Of a stretch of 12,932 nucleotides of DNA, positions 1 to 8,227 are shown one piece after another (the first letter of the stretch is position 1; each line of letters begins with the position of its first letter). The notes beneath the pieces were generated by a model. That model had not been told where the DNA came from, did no database searches, and saw only the letters and a list, made by a program, of their open reading frames with translations. The stretch is taken from assembly GCA_021772555.1 (NCBI GenBank), contig JAJFLT010000209.1, positions 1 through 12,932 on the forward strand, read 5' to 3'. The position numbers and the translations under genes were made by a program. The DNA comes from Opitutales bacterium (GTDB lineage: Bacteria > Verrucomicrobiota > Verrucomicrobiia > Opitutales > UBA2987).

Positions 1-174
1 GATGATGTCCATCCCACCCATCTGTATCTCACGCTTCTCGAAACGGATGTCGCTGGATTTCAAGCGGTTGGTGGAACATTCCTGATTGCAGCAACAGTCC
101 GCGTCGGCAAATGAATCGGCAAAAGCATAAAGGGCCAGGAACAGTAGAGATATCCGGAAGGTTGTCTGCAGCAT
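1..174 (-). CDS. Partial cysteine-rich secreted protein, function unknown (N-terminus only)
   Basis: The first 58 codons of a leftward gene are present; the rest lies beyond the left edge. It starts at an ATG at 174 and stays open to base 1. The N-terminus MLQTTFRISLLFLALYAFA is a good Sec signal peptide (short basic n-region, leucine-rich core), with likely cleavage near the ADSFA-DAD stretch. The mature protein then opens with three consecutive cysteines and a fourth soon after (CCCNQEC), followed by a charged segment. A cluster like this suggests disulfides or metal binding in the periplasm or envelope, but the family is not recognised. It lies 79 bases downstream of the DUF3108 gene on the same strand, so it could be the last gene of the mutL-glgP-DUF3108 block. 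The upstream region shows no clear ribosome binding site. The signal peptide makes it a likely real gene; the function is unknown. Confidence 0.6.
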   Translation of the reverse strand, partial: MLQTTFRISLLFLALYAFADSFADADCCCNQECSTNRLKSSDIRFEKREIQMGGMDII

Positions 175-253
175 GTGGGTAAGAGAAAATACCAGCTTAC
201 AATATTTCATTGCCGAGTGGGTAAAATTCCAGCCAGGAGTGGCTGAAAAAAAA

Positions 254-1066
254 TCAGGGCTGGTCTTTCCCGGGGTTGATGATGGGCTCCCGATCAATTT
301 TTTGCAGTTCAGCGCGAAAACTGCCCCATTTTACTTTGCTGATGATTTTCAGGGGCAGGTTGCGGGCGTCGTCAGAGACCCAGAATCGGAGGTAGGATTT
401 CCTGGGTTTTTCAAAGGCAATGCTTACCTCACGCAGATCGGGCTGCACCAAGAACGCTTCCAGGGTGCCCAATTTTGTGCGAAGCTTCTTTTTCTCGAAT
501 ACCTGCACCGGCACCCGGCGGTACTTTTTGCCGTCCGTCATGAGAACCCGTCGGGCCAATCCAACCTTCAATGACCAGAGACGGGCCGCGAATATTGAGG
601 CGAGCGGATCATAGGCGTCCCCCGGCAGAGTAATCGGCTCCCGCGCCTTTCCCCGCAGGGAGTATTGCGCCTCTTTCTTTTCCCAGTCGAAAACCACTTC
701 CACCTCCCGGCTTTTATTTTTATGTTTTTCCTTTTTAGAGATGTACAAAGTGCGCGTAAAATCGAGATTCACATAACTCTCGTAATGGTCCCGGATCGGA
801 TAGAGGGCGTCGGCAAAGCCATTGGTCCTGAGGTCGAAATTCAGCCGGTAGGCCGGTTCGCCCTGAAAAGTGAGCGGCCCCTTCACGCTGAGCACTCCGC
901 TTCCGACATGAAAGAATCCCCAATTGAGTTTGTAGGTTAGCGTTTCGCCTGGAGAAAACGGCAAGGGGTTAACGGCCACATCCGCGTGGGCACTGGCTGT
1001 GCAACCAAAAAATAGCCCGGTTAAGAACGCTCTTGTCCATCGGCACATTGGCACTGGGAGACGCAT
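254..1066 (-). CDS. DUF3108 domain secreted protein
   Basis: This is a 270-aa exported protein matching the DUF3108 family by its overall pattern: an early PGETLTYKLNWGFFHVG segment (a hydrophobic strand with the typical 'G-E-x-L-x-Y-x-[IVL]-x-[WF]' feel), a middle DHYESYVNLDFTRTLYISKKE region, and a late strand pair ending in an LPLKIISKVKWGSFRAEL segment. The N-terminus has a Sec signal peptide (residues about 1-32, ending TASAHA before DVAV). The reading frame stays open upstream into glgP, but the ATG at 1066 is chosen because the signal peptide follows directly. A GAGG lies about a dozen bases before it; an ATG six codons later is a weaker option. It starts 7 bases after the glgP stop, so the two are probably co-transcribed. 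DUF3108 proteins are periplasmic or outer-membrane-associated, with no settled biochemical role. Confidence 0.8.
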   Translation of the reverse strand: MRLPVPMCRWTRAFLTGLFFGCTASAHADVAVNPLPFSPGETLTYKLNWGFFHVGSGVLSVKGPLTFQGEPAYRLNFDLRTNGFADALYPIRDHYESYVNLDFTRTLYISKKEKHKNKSREVEVVFDWEKKEAQYSLRGKAREPITLPGDAYDPLASIFAARLWSLKVGLARRVLMTDGKKYRRVPVQVFEKKKLRTKLGTLEAFLVQPDLREVSIAFEKPRKSYLRFWVSDDARNLPLKIISKVKWGSFRAELQKIDREPIINPGKDQP

Positions 1067-1073
1067 TTTTAGT

Positions 1074-3614
1074 TCAATCCTCAACTGGCAAAGGATCGAG
1101 ACGCCAAACTTCCGCGGCATATTCGCGAATGGTGCGATCGGTGGAAAACTTTCCCATGCGGGCGGTATTGAGGATGGCCGTGCGGGCCCAGCGCTCCTTG
1201 TCACGGTAGGCCAGATCGATCTCCCGGTGAGTGGCGAGGTAAGATTCAAAATCTGCCAACACGAGGAAAGGATCGCCGCCCTCGAGCAGGTTTCTCCGCA
1301 GTGGCGCCAGGGCCTGAGGGTCCTCCGGGGTGAAGTAGTTCGACCCCAGCCAATCGACGGCATGGCGCAATTCATCATTGGCATAATAATGGTCAAAAGG
1401 ATTGTAACCCCGCTTTTGCCGCTCTTCCACTTCTTCCACCGTATGGCCGAAAATGAAAATATTCTCCTCGCCCACCTCTTCCTGTATTTCCACGTTGGCC
1501 CCGTCCAGGGTTCCGATCGTGACGGCGCCATTGAGGGCCAGTTTCATGTTTCCGGTGCCGGAAGCCTCCTTACCAGCCAAGGATATCTGCTCCGAGACAT
1601 CGGCCGATGGAATGATACGCTCGGCCAGAGTAATGCCGTAGTTGGGCAAAAATACGACCTTGATTTTTCCTCCGATGCGGGGATCGCTGTTAATTTTCGC
1701 CCCCACCGCGTTGATGGCGTGGATGATGGTTTTGGCCAGGTCGTAGCCGGGTGCCGCTTTTGCCGCAAAGATGAAAACCCGCGGGTGCATGTCGTAATCA
1801 GGATCGTGCAAAAGCCGACGGTAGAGGGCCAGAATATGGAGCAGGTTGAGGTGCTGCCGTTTGTATTCATGCAATCGTTTGACCTGCACATCGAAGATGG
1901 CCTCGGTATCGACTTCCACATGGCACAATTCTGCAATGATGGTGGCCAGTTCATCCTTGTTTCGTTTCTTGGCCGCCATAAATCGCCGTTGGAAGTCTTT
2001 GTCCTCGGCGTAAGGTTCAAGGTTGTGGAGTTTTTCCAGGTCCACGGGCCAATCCCCTCCGATGGTTTCGTCGATCAATACGGACAAGTGAGGATTGCAA
2101 GCCTTGAGCCAACGGCGGGGCGTAATGCCGTTGGTTTTATTGTTGAATTTAGATGGATACAATTCATCGAATTCCGGGAAAAGGTGACTCTTGAGCAGTT
2201 TTGTGTGCAACGCGGCCACGCCATTGACTGAGTGGCTGGCCACAACGCTCAAGTGGGCCATACGGATTTGCTTGGGACGGCCTTCTTCGATGAGTGAAAG
2301 ATCGCTTTTTTTGGCGTTGTCACCCGGCCATTGGGCTTCCACCTCCTCTTCCAGGAAACGGCGGTTGATTTCGTAAAGGATCTGAAGATGGCGTGGGAGC
2401 ACTTTTTTAAACAGGGGTACGCTCCATTTTTCCAACGCCTCCGGCAATAGAGTGTGGTTGGTGTAGGCAAAAACCTGACGGCAAATCTGCCAGGCACGGT
2501 CCCAGTCCAGGTGCTCAACATCGATCAAAAGCCGCAGTAGCTCAGGAATGGCCACCGAGGGGTGGGTGTCATTGAGGTGGAGGGCAATTTTTTCAGGGAA
2601 AGCGTCCCAACCGGCATTGAGGTTGCGGTAGCGCCGGATGATATCCTGCAGGGAACAGGAGACGAAAAAATATTGCTGCACGAGACGCAATTCTTTGCCG
2701 CTCTCGGTTTTATCATTGGGGTAGAGAACCTTGGAAATGGTCTCCCCTTCGGCTTTCTCGCGCACCGCCTCGACATAACCGCCCTCGAAAAACACAGCCA
2801 GGTCGAACTCCTCAGAGGCGCGGGATTCCCACAGGCGGAGAAAATTCACGGTACTGGCCCCGTAGCCGCAGATGGGGAGGTCCCAGGGCACTCCGAGGAT
2901 GGTTTTAGCGCCCACCCAAGCGGGAGCACCTTCCCCGAAGTCGTCGAAATGCTCCTCCACATGCCCGTAAATCTTGACTTCGATGGCATACTCCGGGCGC
3001 ATGATCTGCCAGGGATTGGGAAATTGCAGCCAGTTGTCAGGATGCTCGACCTGTTTACCATTGAGGATTTCCTGCCGGAAAAGACCGAATTCGTAATGGA
3101 TGCCGTAACCGATGGCTGGTAAATCGAGGGTCGCCAGCGAATCCAGGAAACAAGCCGCCAACCGGCCCAGCCCGCCGTTGCCAAGGCCCATCTCCACTTC
3201 TTCCTGGCAAAGGCCTTCCAAACTCAACCCGAGGGTGGCCAAAGCTTTTTTGGTCGCCTCGAAAAGACCGGCGCTGTGCAAATTGTTGGAAAGAAGCCGC
3301 CCCATGAGGTACTCGAGCGAAAGGTAATAGACCCGCCGGGTATTCTCTGCGTTGTGGGCGTCCATAGTCTTAATGAAACGCTCCATAATCCGATCGCGCA
3401 CCGCCATGCTGGTGGATAGCGACCAATCCCGCCGTGTTGCCGTGTTGGGGTGGCGGGCCAGGGTGTACTTGAGGTGATTCAAAATAGAGGTGGCCAGACT
3501 CTCGAAATCGCTGTCGATATTGAACTTGAACCCATTGCTGGGCTTTAAGGCCCGCTCGGTCAGATTGGTTTTATCGTTTTTTGCCCTGGAGGGCTTGGTG
3601 GGGATTGTTTTCAT
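1074..3614 (-). CDS. glgP: Glycogen/starch/alpha-glucan phosphorylase
   Basis: The enzyme phosphorolytically removes glucose-1-phosphate from the non-reducing ends of alpha-1,4-glucans in the cytoplasm, using pyridoxal phosphate. The product is 846 aa from the ATG at 3614, within the normal range for GT35 phosphorylases. A TTG three codons upstream is possible but has no ribosome-binding-site support. Visible hallmarks are RRVYYLSLEYLMGR near residue 100, GNGGLGRLAACFLDSLA near 150, HLNDTHPSVAIPELLRLL near 350, NGITPRRW near 500, VKRLHEYKRQ near 580, and the PLP signature EASGTGNMKLALNGA, in which the lysine at about residue 691 forms the Schiff base. The first 30 residues are a charged, low-complexity extension that may be disordered. 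It lies 105 bases downstream of mutL and 7 bases upstream of the DUF3108 gene, and no other glycogen genes are present nearby. The sequence looks intact and full length. Confidence 0.97.
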   Translation of the reverse strand: MKTIPTKPSRAKNDKTNLTERALKPSNGFKFNIDSDFESLATSILNHLKYTLARHPNTATRRDWSLSTSMAVRDRIMERFIKTMDAHNAENTRRVYYLSLEYLMGRLLSNNLHSAGLFEATKKALATLGLSLEGLCQEEVEMGLGNGGLGRLAACFLDSLATLDLPAIGYGIHYEFGLFRQEILNGKQVEHPDNWLQFPNPWQIMRPEYAIEVKIYGHVEEHFDDFGEGAPAWVGAKTILGVPWDLPICGYGASTVNFLRLWESRASEEFDLAVFFEGGYVEAVREKAEGETISKVLYPNDKTESGKELRLVQQYFFVSCSLQDIIRRYRNLNAGWDAFPEKIALHLNDTHPSVAIPELLRLLIDVEHLDWDRAWQICRQVFAYTNHTLLPEALEKWSVPLFKKVLPRHLQILYEINRRFLEEEVEAQWPGDNAKKSDLSLIEEGRPKQIRMAHLSVVASHSVNGVAALHTKLLKSHLFPEFDELYPSKFNNKTNGITPRRWLKACNPHLSVLIDETIGGDWPVDLEKLHNLEPYAEDKDFQRRFMAAKKRNKDELATIIAELCHVEVDTEAIFDVQVKRLHEYKRQHLNLLHILALYRRLLHDPDYDMHPRVFIFAAKAAPGYDLAKTIIHAINAVGAKINSDPRIGGKIKVVFLPNYGITLAERIIPSADVSEQISLAGKEASGTGNMKLALNGAVTIGTLDGANVEIQEEVGEENIFIFGHTVEEVEERQKRGYNPFDHYYANDELRHAVDWLGSNYFTPEDPQALAPLRRNLLEGGDPFLVLADFESYLATHREIDLAYRDKERWARTAILNTARMGKFSTDRTIREYAAEVWRLDPLPVED

Positions 3615-3719
3615 GAAATTCAAAAGAAAGGTGGGAAAGAATAGTTACCCATGACAAGGAGGAAAGGCCAAAATGTATTGAATTAGACGCCCTCATAGAC
3701 AACAGCGGATTGGCCAGGT

Positions 3720-5507
3720 TCATTTCCCGAATTTTTTTTCCAGATCGCCGCGGGAAATTTCAAAAAATGTGGGTCTGCCTTTGGGATCATTCAAAGGATT
3801 CTGGCAGGACATGAGCCGCTCCGCCAGGCGGACGACTTCCTCTTTGTCAGGGGGACGATCGGACCCAGCCATACGGCTGGAGGCGAGCCGGGCAATTTCC
3901 TCCCGGGCAGGCTGTGGACGGCTGGGGTTCAAACCACGCTCCCGAAGCAAGCCGAGTAAATCCCGGGCAAAGCTTTCTCCCTGTCCCGGATCCAACCATT
4001 CGGGTAGAGCTTCAATGCGGTAGTAGTTGCGCCCGAATTGCTCAACGTCGAACCCATTGCTCCGAAAAAATTCAAGATTCTCTTCCAAAGCGGCGGAACC
4101 AAGCGCATCGAGTTCCAGCGGGATGGGAAAGAGGAGCTTCTGACGCCTGGGAGTGCTGCCCTCGGAAACGGCCAGAATTTCCTCGTACAGAATCCGGCCC
4201 CGGGCTCCGCGCCAATTCAGAAGCACAAGACCGGTGTCCGTTTCGAAAACGACGTAGGAACCGTGGGCGATGCCGAAATACCGCCAGTTCAAACGACTCT
4301 CTGGAGCGGGTGAGGGACTTTGTTTATTTTCCGATCCGGTCTCCGCGGATGGAGCCGAGGCAGTCGAGCCGTCTTTTCCCCCGGAGAATGGTCCCGGCCC
4401 CTTCCCTGGCATCGACCCCGGAAGGATTCTCGCCTGGGGCGGAATTTCAATCGAGCCCTTGTTTTGCACGGGGACAACCTCCGGCTGGCGTTGGACGGTA
4501 GCAGTTTTAGGCGTTACGGAAACCTCCCGCAGTCGGTCGAGGACGGCCCGAATAAAGAAATAGCGCAGCTTTCCCTCCTCCCGGAAACGCACCTCACGCT
4601 TGGCCGGGTGCACATTGACATCGACCAGGCTGGGATCCACCTCGAGAAAAACGAAGGCCAGCGGATAACGTCCTTTGGGCATATAGGTATGGTAGGCTTC
4701 GATAAGGCTGAAATTAAGTGTGCGGCTGTCCACCGGACGCCGGTTGACATAGGTAACCAGCTCGTGCCGGGTAGCCCGTCCCACCCCCGGTTTCCCGATC
4801 AAGCCGGTCAATTTGAAATGTTCATCCTCAGCTTCTATTTCGATAAGCTGGCCGGCAATCTGACGACCGAATATTTCCGCCACCCGCTCGCGCAGGCTTT
4901 GGCAGACCGGCGAACGAAACAGAGTGCGGCCATTTTCCAACAGGGAAAAGGATGTGTTCGGGTTGGCCACCGCGAACAGTCTCGACAGATGCACGATGTG
5001 TGCCGCTTCCGTATTGTCGGTCTTGAGGAATTTGCGGCGGGCCGGTACGGAGTGGAAAAGATGAGCCACTTCAATCTGGGTGCCCACCGGCATCCCGTAT
5101 TCCTTGGAGTGGATAAGTTTGCCGCCGTTGACGAATATTTCGGTTCCGTGAGGTTGCCCCTCAGTGCGGGTGCGCAAGGTGAAGCGAGAGACACTGGCGA
5201 TGGATGGAAGCGCCTCGCCGCGGAACCCGTAGCTGCCGATTTTCAGGAGGTCGTCCGCCTCCCGGATTTTGCTCGTGCCATGCCGCTCGAGCGAGAGCAA
5301 AGCATCGTCGGGGCTCATGCCGTGTCCATTATCCTCCACCCGGATAAGGCTTTTCCCTCCCTTGCCGAACTCTATTTCGATCCGCCCGGCACCGGCATCG
5401 AGGCTGTTCTCGATCAATTCCTTAACCACCGCAGCGGGCCGTTCAATGACCTCGCCGGCAGCGATTTGATTGGCCACGATATCGGGCAATATGCGAATGG
5501 TGGGCAT
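3720..5507 (-). CDS. mutL: DNA mismatch repair protein MutL (endonuclease motifs absent)
   Basis: MutL is the GHKL ATPase that links mismatch recognition by MutS to downstream nicking and excision. This 595-aa protein has the full N-terminal ATPase: IAAGEVIERPAAVVKELIEN (catalytic Glu30, Asn34), VEDNGHGM (59-64) and GFRGEAL (94-100), followed by the transducer domain with NRRPVDSRTL (255-264) and VDVNVHPAKREVRF (295-308). A Pro/Ser/Gly-rich linker covers about 335-405, and a C-terminal dimerisation domain follows. In that domain the usual endonuclease motif DQHAxxE is replaced by NWRGARG (431-437), although the following RILYEE is kept. The cysteine of the 'ACR' motif is a serine (ASSRMA, 542-547), and CPHGRP reads DPKGRP (574-579). 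The ATG at 5507 is preceded almost directly by AGGAAG. It is divergent from the DUF255 gene and upstream of glgP. The family call is certain; loss of nicking activity is an inference. Confidence 0.97.
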   Translation of the reverse strand: MPTIRILPDIVANQIAAGEVIERPAAVVKELIENSLDAGAGRIEIEFGKGGKSLIRVEDNGHGMSPDDALLSLERHGTSKIREADDLLKIGSYGFRGEALPSIASVSRFTLRTRTEGQPHGTEIFVNGGKLIHSKEYGMPVGTQIEVAHLFHSVPARRKFLKTDNTEAAHIVHLSRLFAVANPNTSFSLLENGRTLFRSPVCQSLRERVAEIFGRQIAGQLIEIEAEDEHFKLTGLIGKPGVGRATRHELVTYVNRRPVDSRTLNFSLIEAYHTYMPKGRYPLAFVFLEVDPSLVDVNVHPAKREVRFREEGKLRYFFIRAVLDRLREVSVTPKTATVQRQPEVVPVQNKGSIEIPPQARILPGSMPGKGPGPFSGGKDGSTASAPSAETGSENKQSPSPAPESRLNWRYFGIAHGSYVVFETDTGLVLLNWRGARGRILYEEILAVSEGSTPRRQKLLFPIPLELDALGSAALEENLEFFRSNGFDVEQFGRNYYRIEALPEWLDPGQGESFARDLLGLLRERGLNPSRPQPAREEIARLASSRMAGSDRPPDKEEVVRLAERLMSCQNPLNDPKGRPTFFEISRGDLEKKFGK

Positions 5508-5525
5508 CTTCCTAATAAATGGCTA

Positions 5526-5538
5526 CTTTGGCCCAAAG
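5526..5538. promoter_or_regulatory. Short palindrome in the mutL/DUF255 divergent region
   Basis: CTTTGG-C-CCAAAG is a perfect 6-base inverted repeat with a single central base. It sits 18 bases upstream of the mutL start, inside the 134-base divergent region (5508-5641) that must carry the promoters of both mutL and the DUF255 gene. No convincing -35/-10 pair could be assigned for either gene. It could be an operator, but a 13-base palindrome also occurs by chance, so the call is weak. Confidence 0.2.
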
Positions 5539-5641
5539 AATTCATTGTTGAAAGAGAAAAGCCGGGAAAAATTTGCCTTTTTACACTCCTTTGAACAAAG
5601 CTGCGGTTTTACCTCTCCGCGTCACCTCCTTCCCAAATCAC

Positions 5642-7654
5642 ATGCCCAACCTTCTCGCCCAGGAAAAAAGTCTTTATTTACGCCAGCACGGCGACAATCC
5701 CGTGGATTGGCGGCCTTGGGGCCCGGAAGCCCTGGACGCGGCCAAAGAGACCGACAAGCCGCTCCTCCTCTCCATCGGTTACAGTTCTTGCCATTGGTGC
5801 CATGTGATGGCCCACGAGTCCTTCGAGGACGAATACATCGCGGACATTATGAACGAGCATTTCGTCTGTGTGAAAATCGATCGCGAAGAACGCCCCGACC
5901 TCGACAAAATTTACATGGAGGCGGTGCAGATGCTCAATGGCCAGGGCGGCTGGCCCTTGAACGTGTTCTGCCTCCCGGATGGCCGCCCTTTTGCCGGGGG
6001 CACCTATTTTCCCCCCACGGATCGCGGGCAGGGCCTCATTCCCTGGCCCCAACTACTGGTCCGGATTTCGGATTATTATCACCGCGAGAGGGAAAAGCTG
6101 GAGGAGAACGCCCACGCCATCCTGGAAAACATGAAAACGGCCGGCCGGGCCACAGCCGCAGGCGAAGCCGAGGGCAGCCTCGGTCAACAGCAGATCCTGG
6201 CCGCCAGCCATGCCCTTTGTAGCAACCATGACGACGAGTGGGGCGGGTTCGGCGGCGCCCCCAAGTTTCCGCCCTCGATGACCCTTAATTACCTGCTGGA
6301 AATGCGCAACACCGCTTCCGTCGATGAGCGCAACCCCTCTTTTGCCCGGAGAATCGATCAGGTCGCGCAAAAGACCCTTGAGGCCATGGCTCTAGGTGGC
6401 ATTTACGATCAAATCGGGGGCGGGTTCGCCCGCTACAGCGTGGACCGTTACTGGCGCATTCCTCATTTCGAGAAAATGCTCTACGACAACGCCCTCTTGC
6501 TCGACACATTCACCAAAGGCTGGCTGCGCTACCGGAAACCGCTCTATCGGGCCGTGGTGGAGGAGACCATCGGTTGGTTGGAGCGGGAGATGCTTTCTCC
6601 GGGCGGCGGCTATTATTCCTCCCTGGATGCCGACAGCGAAGGGGTGGAGGGAAAGTTTCAGGTTTGGAACCCTGACCAGGTAAAGACAATATTGGGCCAG
6701 CAGGATGGTGATGAGTTTTGCCAATTTTACGGCATCACCGAAGAGGGGAATTTCGAACACGGGTTGTCCAACCCGGTTCTGGCCACCGATGATTTTGAAA
6801 AACGCCAGGCCATGACTGCATCGAGGGAAAAAATGCTCCTCACCCGTGATGAAAGAGTGGGACCGGGGAAAGACCTCAAGCAATTGACAAGCTGGAACAG
6901 TCTGCTCATCCGCGGACTGGCCGAAGCCGGTTTTTATATGGGACGAAAGGATTGGCTGGGCGCCGCCCGCAATGCGGCCGACTGGATTTGGGAGCATCTA
7001 CGCTTCGATGAAAACCGACTACATGCCACCTATTATGAAGGTGAGGCCCATTTGAACGGCTACCTCGACGATTACGCGTTTTATGCGGAGGCACTGCTCT
7101 CCCTGGCCGCCAAGATTGATTGGGTGGAAGAAGGAGCCAGCCAGACCTATATAGACAGAGCGCAAGTTCTGGTGGACTCGATTTTAGAAAACTTTGCCGA
7201 CCCCAGCGGGCAATCCGGTTTCTATTTCACCAGTGATGATCACGAGCAGCTCGTCTATCGCCAGAAAGAATGGTGGGATAACCCGATTCCTTGTGGAAAC
7301 TCCAGTCTCGTACACTGTTTTTCATGCCTTTATGCATTAACTGGAAAGGCTCGCTATCAGGAAGAAATGGAAAACCTTCGCGCCGCCTACCCGGGTTTTG
7401 CCCAAAAATATCCCGGCGGTATCGCCCACGCTTTGACCGGTTTTACTGCGGACGGCATCGGAATCGCGGTCATCAAAAAGAAGGGGGCGGATTCTCTGGA
7501 TGTTCTTCAGCAATCCCTGGCCGGTAAACCCTGGCGCAGGACGTTTATTATCTCAACACAGAACAAGACGCAGCCGGATGGTTTTCAGTTGTGCGTGGGA
7601 ACCCGCTGCCTGGCTCCCACCGCGGAACCTGAAACGCTTCTGCAATATATCTGA
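5642..7654 (+). CDS. Thioredoxin-fold DUF255 protein (YyaL/SSP411 family)
   Basis: This 670-aa protein belongs to the widespread DUF255 (thioredoxin_7) family, related to bacterial YyaL and mammalian SPATA20/SSP411. The N-terminal thioredoxin-like domain contains HGDNPVDWRPWG (16-27), KPLLLSIGYSSCHWCHVM (39-56) with the CHWC redox motif at 50-53, IDREERPDLD (79-88) and QGGWPLNVF (101-109). The remaining ~500 residues form the (alpha/alpha)6-barrel-like part, with FARYSVDRYWRIPHFEKMLY (about 260-280), SLDADSEG and NGYLDDYAFYAEALL (about 470). Those barrels resemble sugar epimerases, but the true substrate in this family is not established. The ATG at 5642 was chosen over an in-frame TTG at 5573 because homologues begin just before the HxDNPVDW block. 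There is no obvious Shine-Dalgarno sequence. It is intact and divergent from mutL; its C-terminus is 132 bases from the DUF5069 start. Confidence 0.93.
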   Translation: MPNLLAQEKSLYLRQHGDNPVDWRPWGPEALDAAKETDKPLLLSIGYSSCHWCHVMAHESFEDEYIADIMNEHFVCVKIDREERPDLDKIYMEAVQMLNGQGGWPLNVFCLPDGRPFAGGTYFPPTDRGQGLIPWPQLLVRISDYYHREREKLEENAHAILENMKTAGRATAAGEAEGSLGQQQILAASHALCSNHDDEWGGFGGAPKFPPSMTLNYLLEMRNTASVDERNPSFARRIDQVAQKTLEAMALGGIYDQIGGGFARYSVDRYWRIPHFEKMLYDNALLLDTFTKGWLRYRKPLYRAVVEETIGWLEREMLSPGGGYYSSLDADSEGVEGKFQVWNPDQVKTILGQQDGDEFCQFYGITEEGNFEHGLSNPVLATDDFEKRQAMTASREKMLLTRDERVGPGKDLKQLTSWNSLLIRGLAEAGFYMGRKDWLGAARNAADWIWEHLRFDENRLHATYYEGEAHLNGYLDDYAFYAEALLSLAAKIDWVEEGASQTYIDRAQVLVDSILENFADPSGQSGFYFTSDDHEQLVYRQKEWWDNPIPCGNSSLVHCFSCLYALTGKARYQEEMENLRAAYPGFAQKYPGGIAHALTGFTADGIGIAVIKKKGADSLDVLQQSLAGKPWRRTFIISTQNKTQPDGFQLCVGTRCLAPTAEPETLLQYI

Positions 7655-7701
7655 CTTGGCGCTTGAAACCCCTTCACTCATTTCTTTTTATTAAGTTTAG
7701 A

Positions 7702-7747
7702 TGGAGCGCCGAATTGAAAACCAATGGGTTCAAGTCCAGCCGCTCCG
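7702..7747 (+). other. tRNA-like fragment (acceptor and T-loop resemblance), possible tRNA relic
   Basis: Upstream of the DUF5069 gene, GGGTTCAAGTCC (7726-7737) matches the T-arm consensus, with TTCAAGT as the seven-base loop flanked by GG and CC. Directly after three more bases comes CGCTCCG, which can pair with TGGAGCG at 7702-7708 as a 7-bp acceptor-like stem (one U-G pair). Between them is only a small ATTG/CAAT hairpin; there is no D-arm, no recognisable anticodon arm and no encoded CCA. The 5' side of the T-stem no longer pairs beyond two or three bases. It is therefore not a functional tRNA gene. It may be a remnant of a tRNA 3' end, for example left by an integration event, or a chance resemblance in a structured leader. 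Confidence 0.35.
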
Positions 7748-7774
7748 ATTAATCTTCGAATCATCAATAAAACC

Positions 7775-7780
7775 AGGAGA
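7775..7780 (+). promoter_or_regulatory. Ribosome binding site of the DUF5069 gene
   Basis: AGGAGA lies six bases before the ATG at 7787. It decides the start against the in-frame upstream ATG at 7724, which lies inside the tRNA-like segment and has no such site. Confidence 0.75.
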
Positions 7781-7786
7781 ATCATT

Positions 7787-8227
7787 ATGTCAAAAATCGT
7801 ACCCCTGATCAGTTCGGGAACCTGCGGGCCTCTCGGTGTCCTTCATCTTCCACGCCTCTGGCTGAAAGCCTCTCTCGGAGCCACCGGGCAGCTTCACGAC
7901 GACTACCCGGCTTGCGGCGAGGGCTACGATGGCATGGTGCTCAACGGCCTCGGACTGGACCGGGAAGCGTTTTTGAGCTTCATCAAGGAAAAAAGGCCCA
8001 CCTACTGCGAAACCGAAGCCTGGATACTCGAGCAAAAAGGCGGCGCGCTTGATCAGGCCGCCGTCAAAGAGTTGAATGATGCCATTGCCGGCTACATACA
8101 CGCGGAGGAAACCCGAACGGAAATACTCGACTCCTGCTGTGTCAGCCACGAAGGCGCCTGCCGGGACGCCGTCAACCTGAACAACCTGGATGACTGGAAA
8201 ATATTTCACGAAACGACCCTGGCCTGA
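7787..8227 (+). CDS. DUF5069 family protein
   Basis: This 146-aa soluble protein resembles the DUF5069 family, which I know mainly from Verrucomicrobiota and neighbouring phyla; no function is established. The family-like N-terminal block reads SSGTCGPLGVLHLPRLWLK (residues 9-27), followed by LHDDYPACGEGYDGM (36-50), VLNGLGLDREAFLSFI and a PTYCETEAWILE segment (71-82). The C-terminal half is helical and ends around NLNNLDDWKIFHETTLA. The four-to-five cysteines (13, 43, 74, 117, 118, 125) are notable for a short cytosolic protein, but they do not form a recognised metal motif. There is no signal peptide or membrane segment. A good AGGAGA site six bases upstream fixes the start. The frame is open further upstream but that part runs through the tRNA-like segment. 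It is likely transcribed alone or with the DUF480 gene, 118 bases downstream. Confidence 0.85.
   Translation: MSKIVPLISSGTCGPLGVLHLPRLWLKASLGATGQLHDDYPACGEGYDGMVLNGLGLDREAFLSFIKEKRPTYCETEAWILEQKGGALDQAAVKELNDAIAGYIHAEETRTEILDSCCVSHEGACRDAVNLNNLDDWKIFHETTLA

Noticed and set aside
223..247. CAGCC/GGCTG hairpin between the DUF3108 gene and the cysteine-rich gene
   Set aside because: The stem is only 5 bp, and on the transcribed strand the T-run lies before, not after, the hairpin; it is too weak to list as a terminator.
1067..1531. Upstream extension of the DUF3108 frame into glgP
   Set aside because: The signal peptide begins at the ATG at 1066; the extension is an out-of-frame reading of glgP with no domain.
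999..2231. 410-aa open frame on the + strand opposite glgP
   Set aside because: It lies entirely antisense to well-supported glgP and DUF3108 codons, and its translation shows no family motif; it results from codon bias.
4320..5594. 424-aa open frame on the + strand opposite mutL
   Set aside because: It is antisense to mutL motifs that are certain, and its product resembles no protein family.
7702..7747. A functional tRNA gene
   Set aside because: There are only 32 bases between the acceptor-like strands; the D-arm and anticodon arm are absent, and the T-stem does not pair properly.
7702..7747. Intrinsic terminator of the DUF255 gene formed by GGAGCG/CGCTCC
   Set aside because: The enclosed loop is 32 bases and no T-run follows the right arm.
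7724..7786. N-terminal extension of the DUF5069 protein from the ATG at 7724
   Set aside because: It would translate the tRNA-like segment; the AGGAGA at 7775-7780 clearly serves the ATG at 7787, where the family begins.
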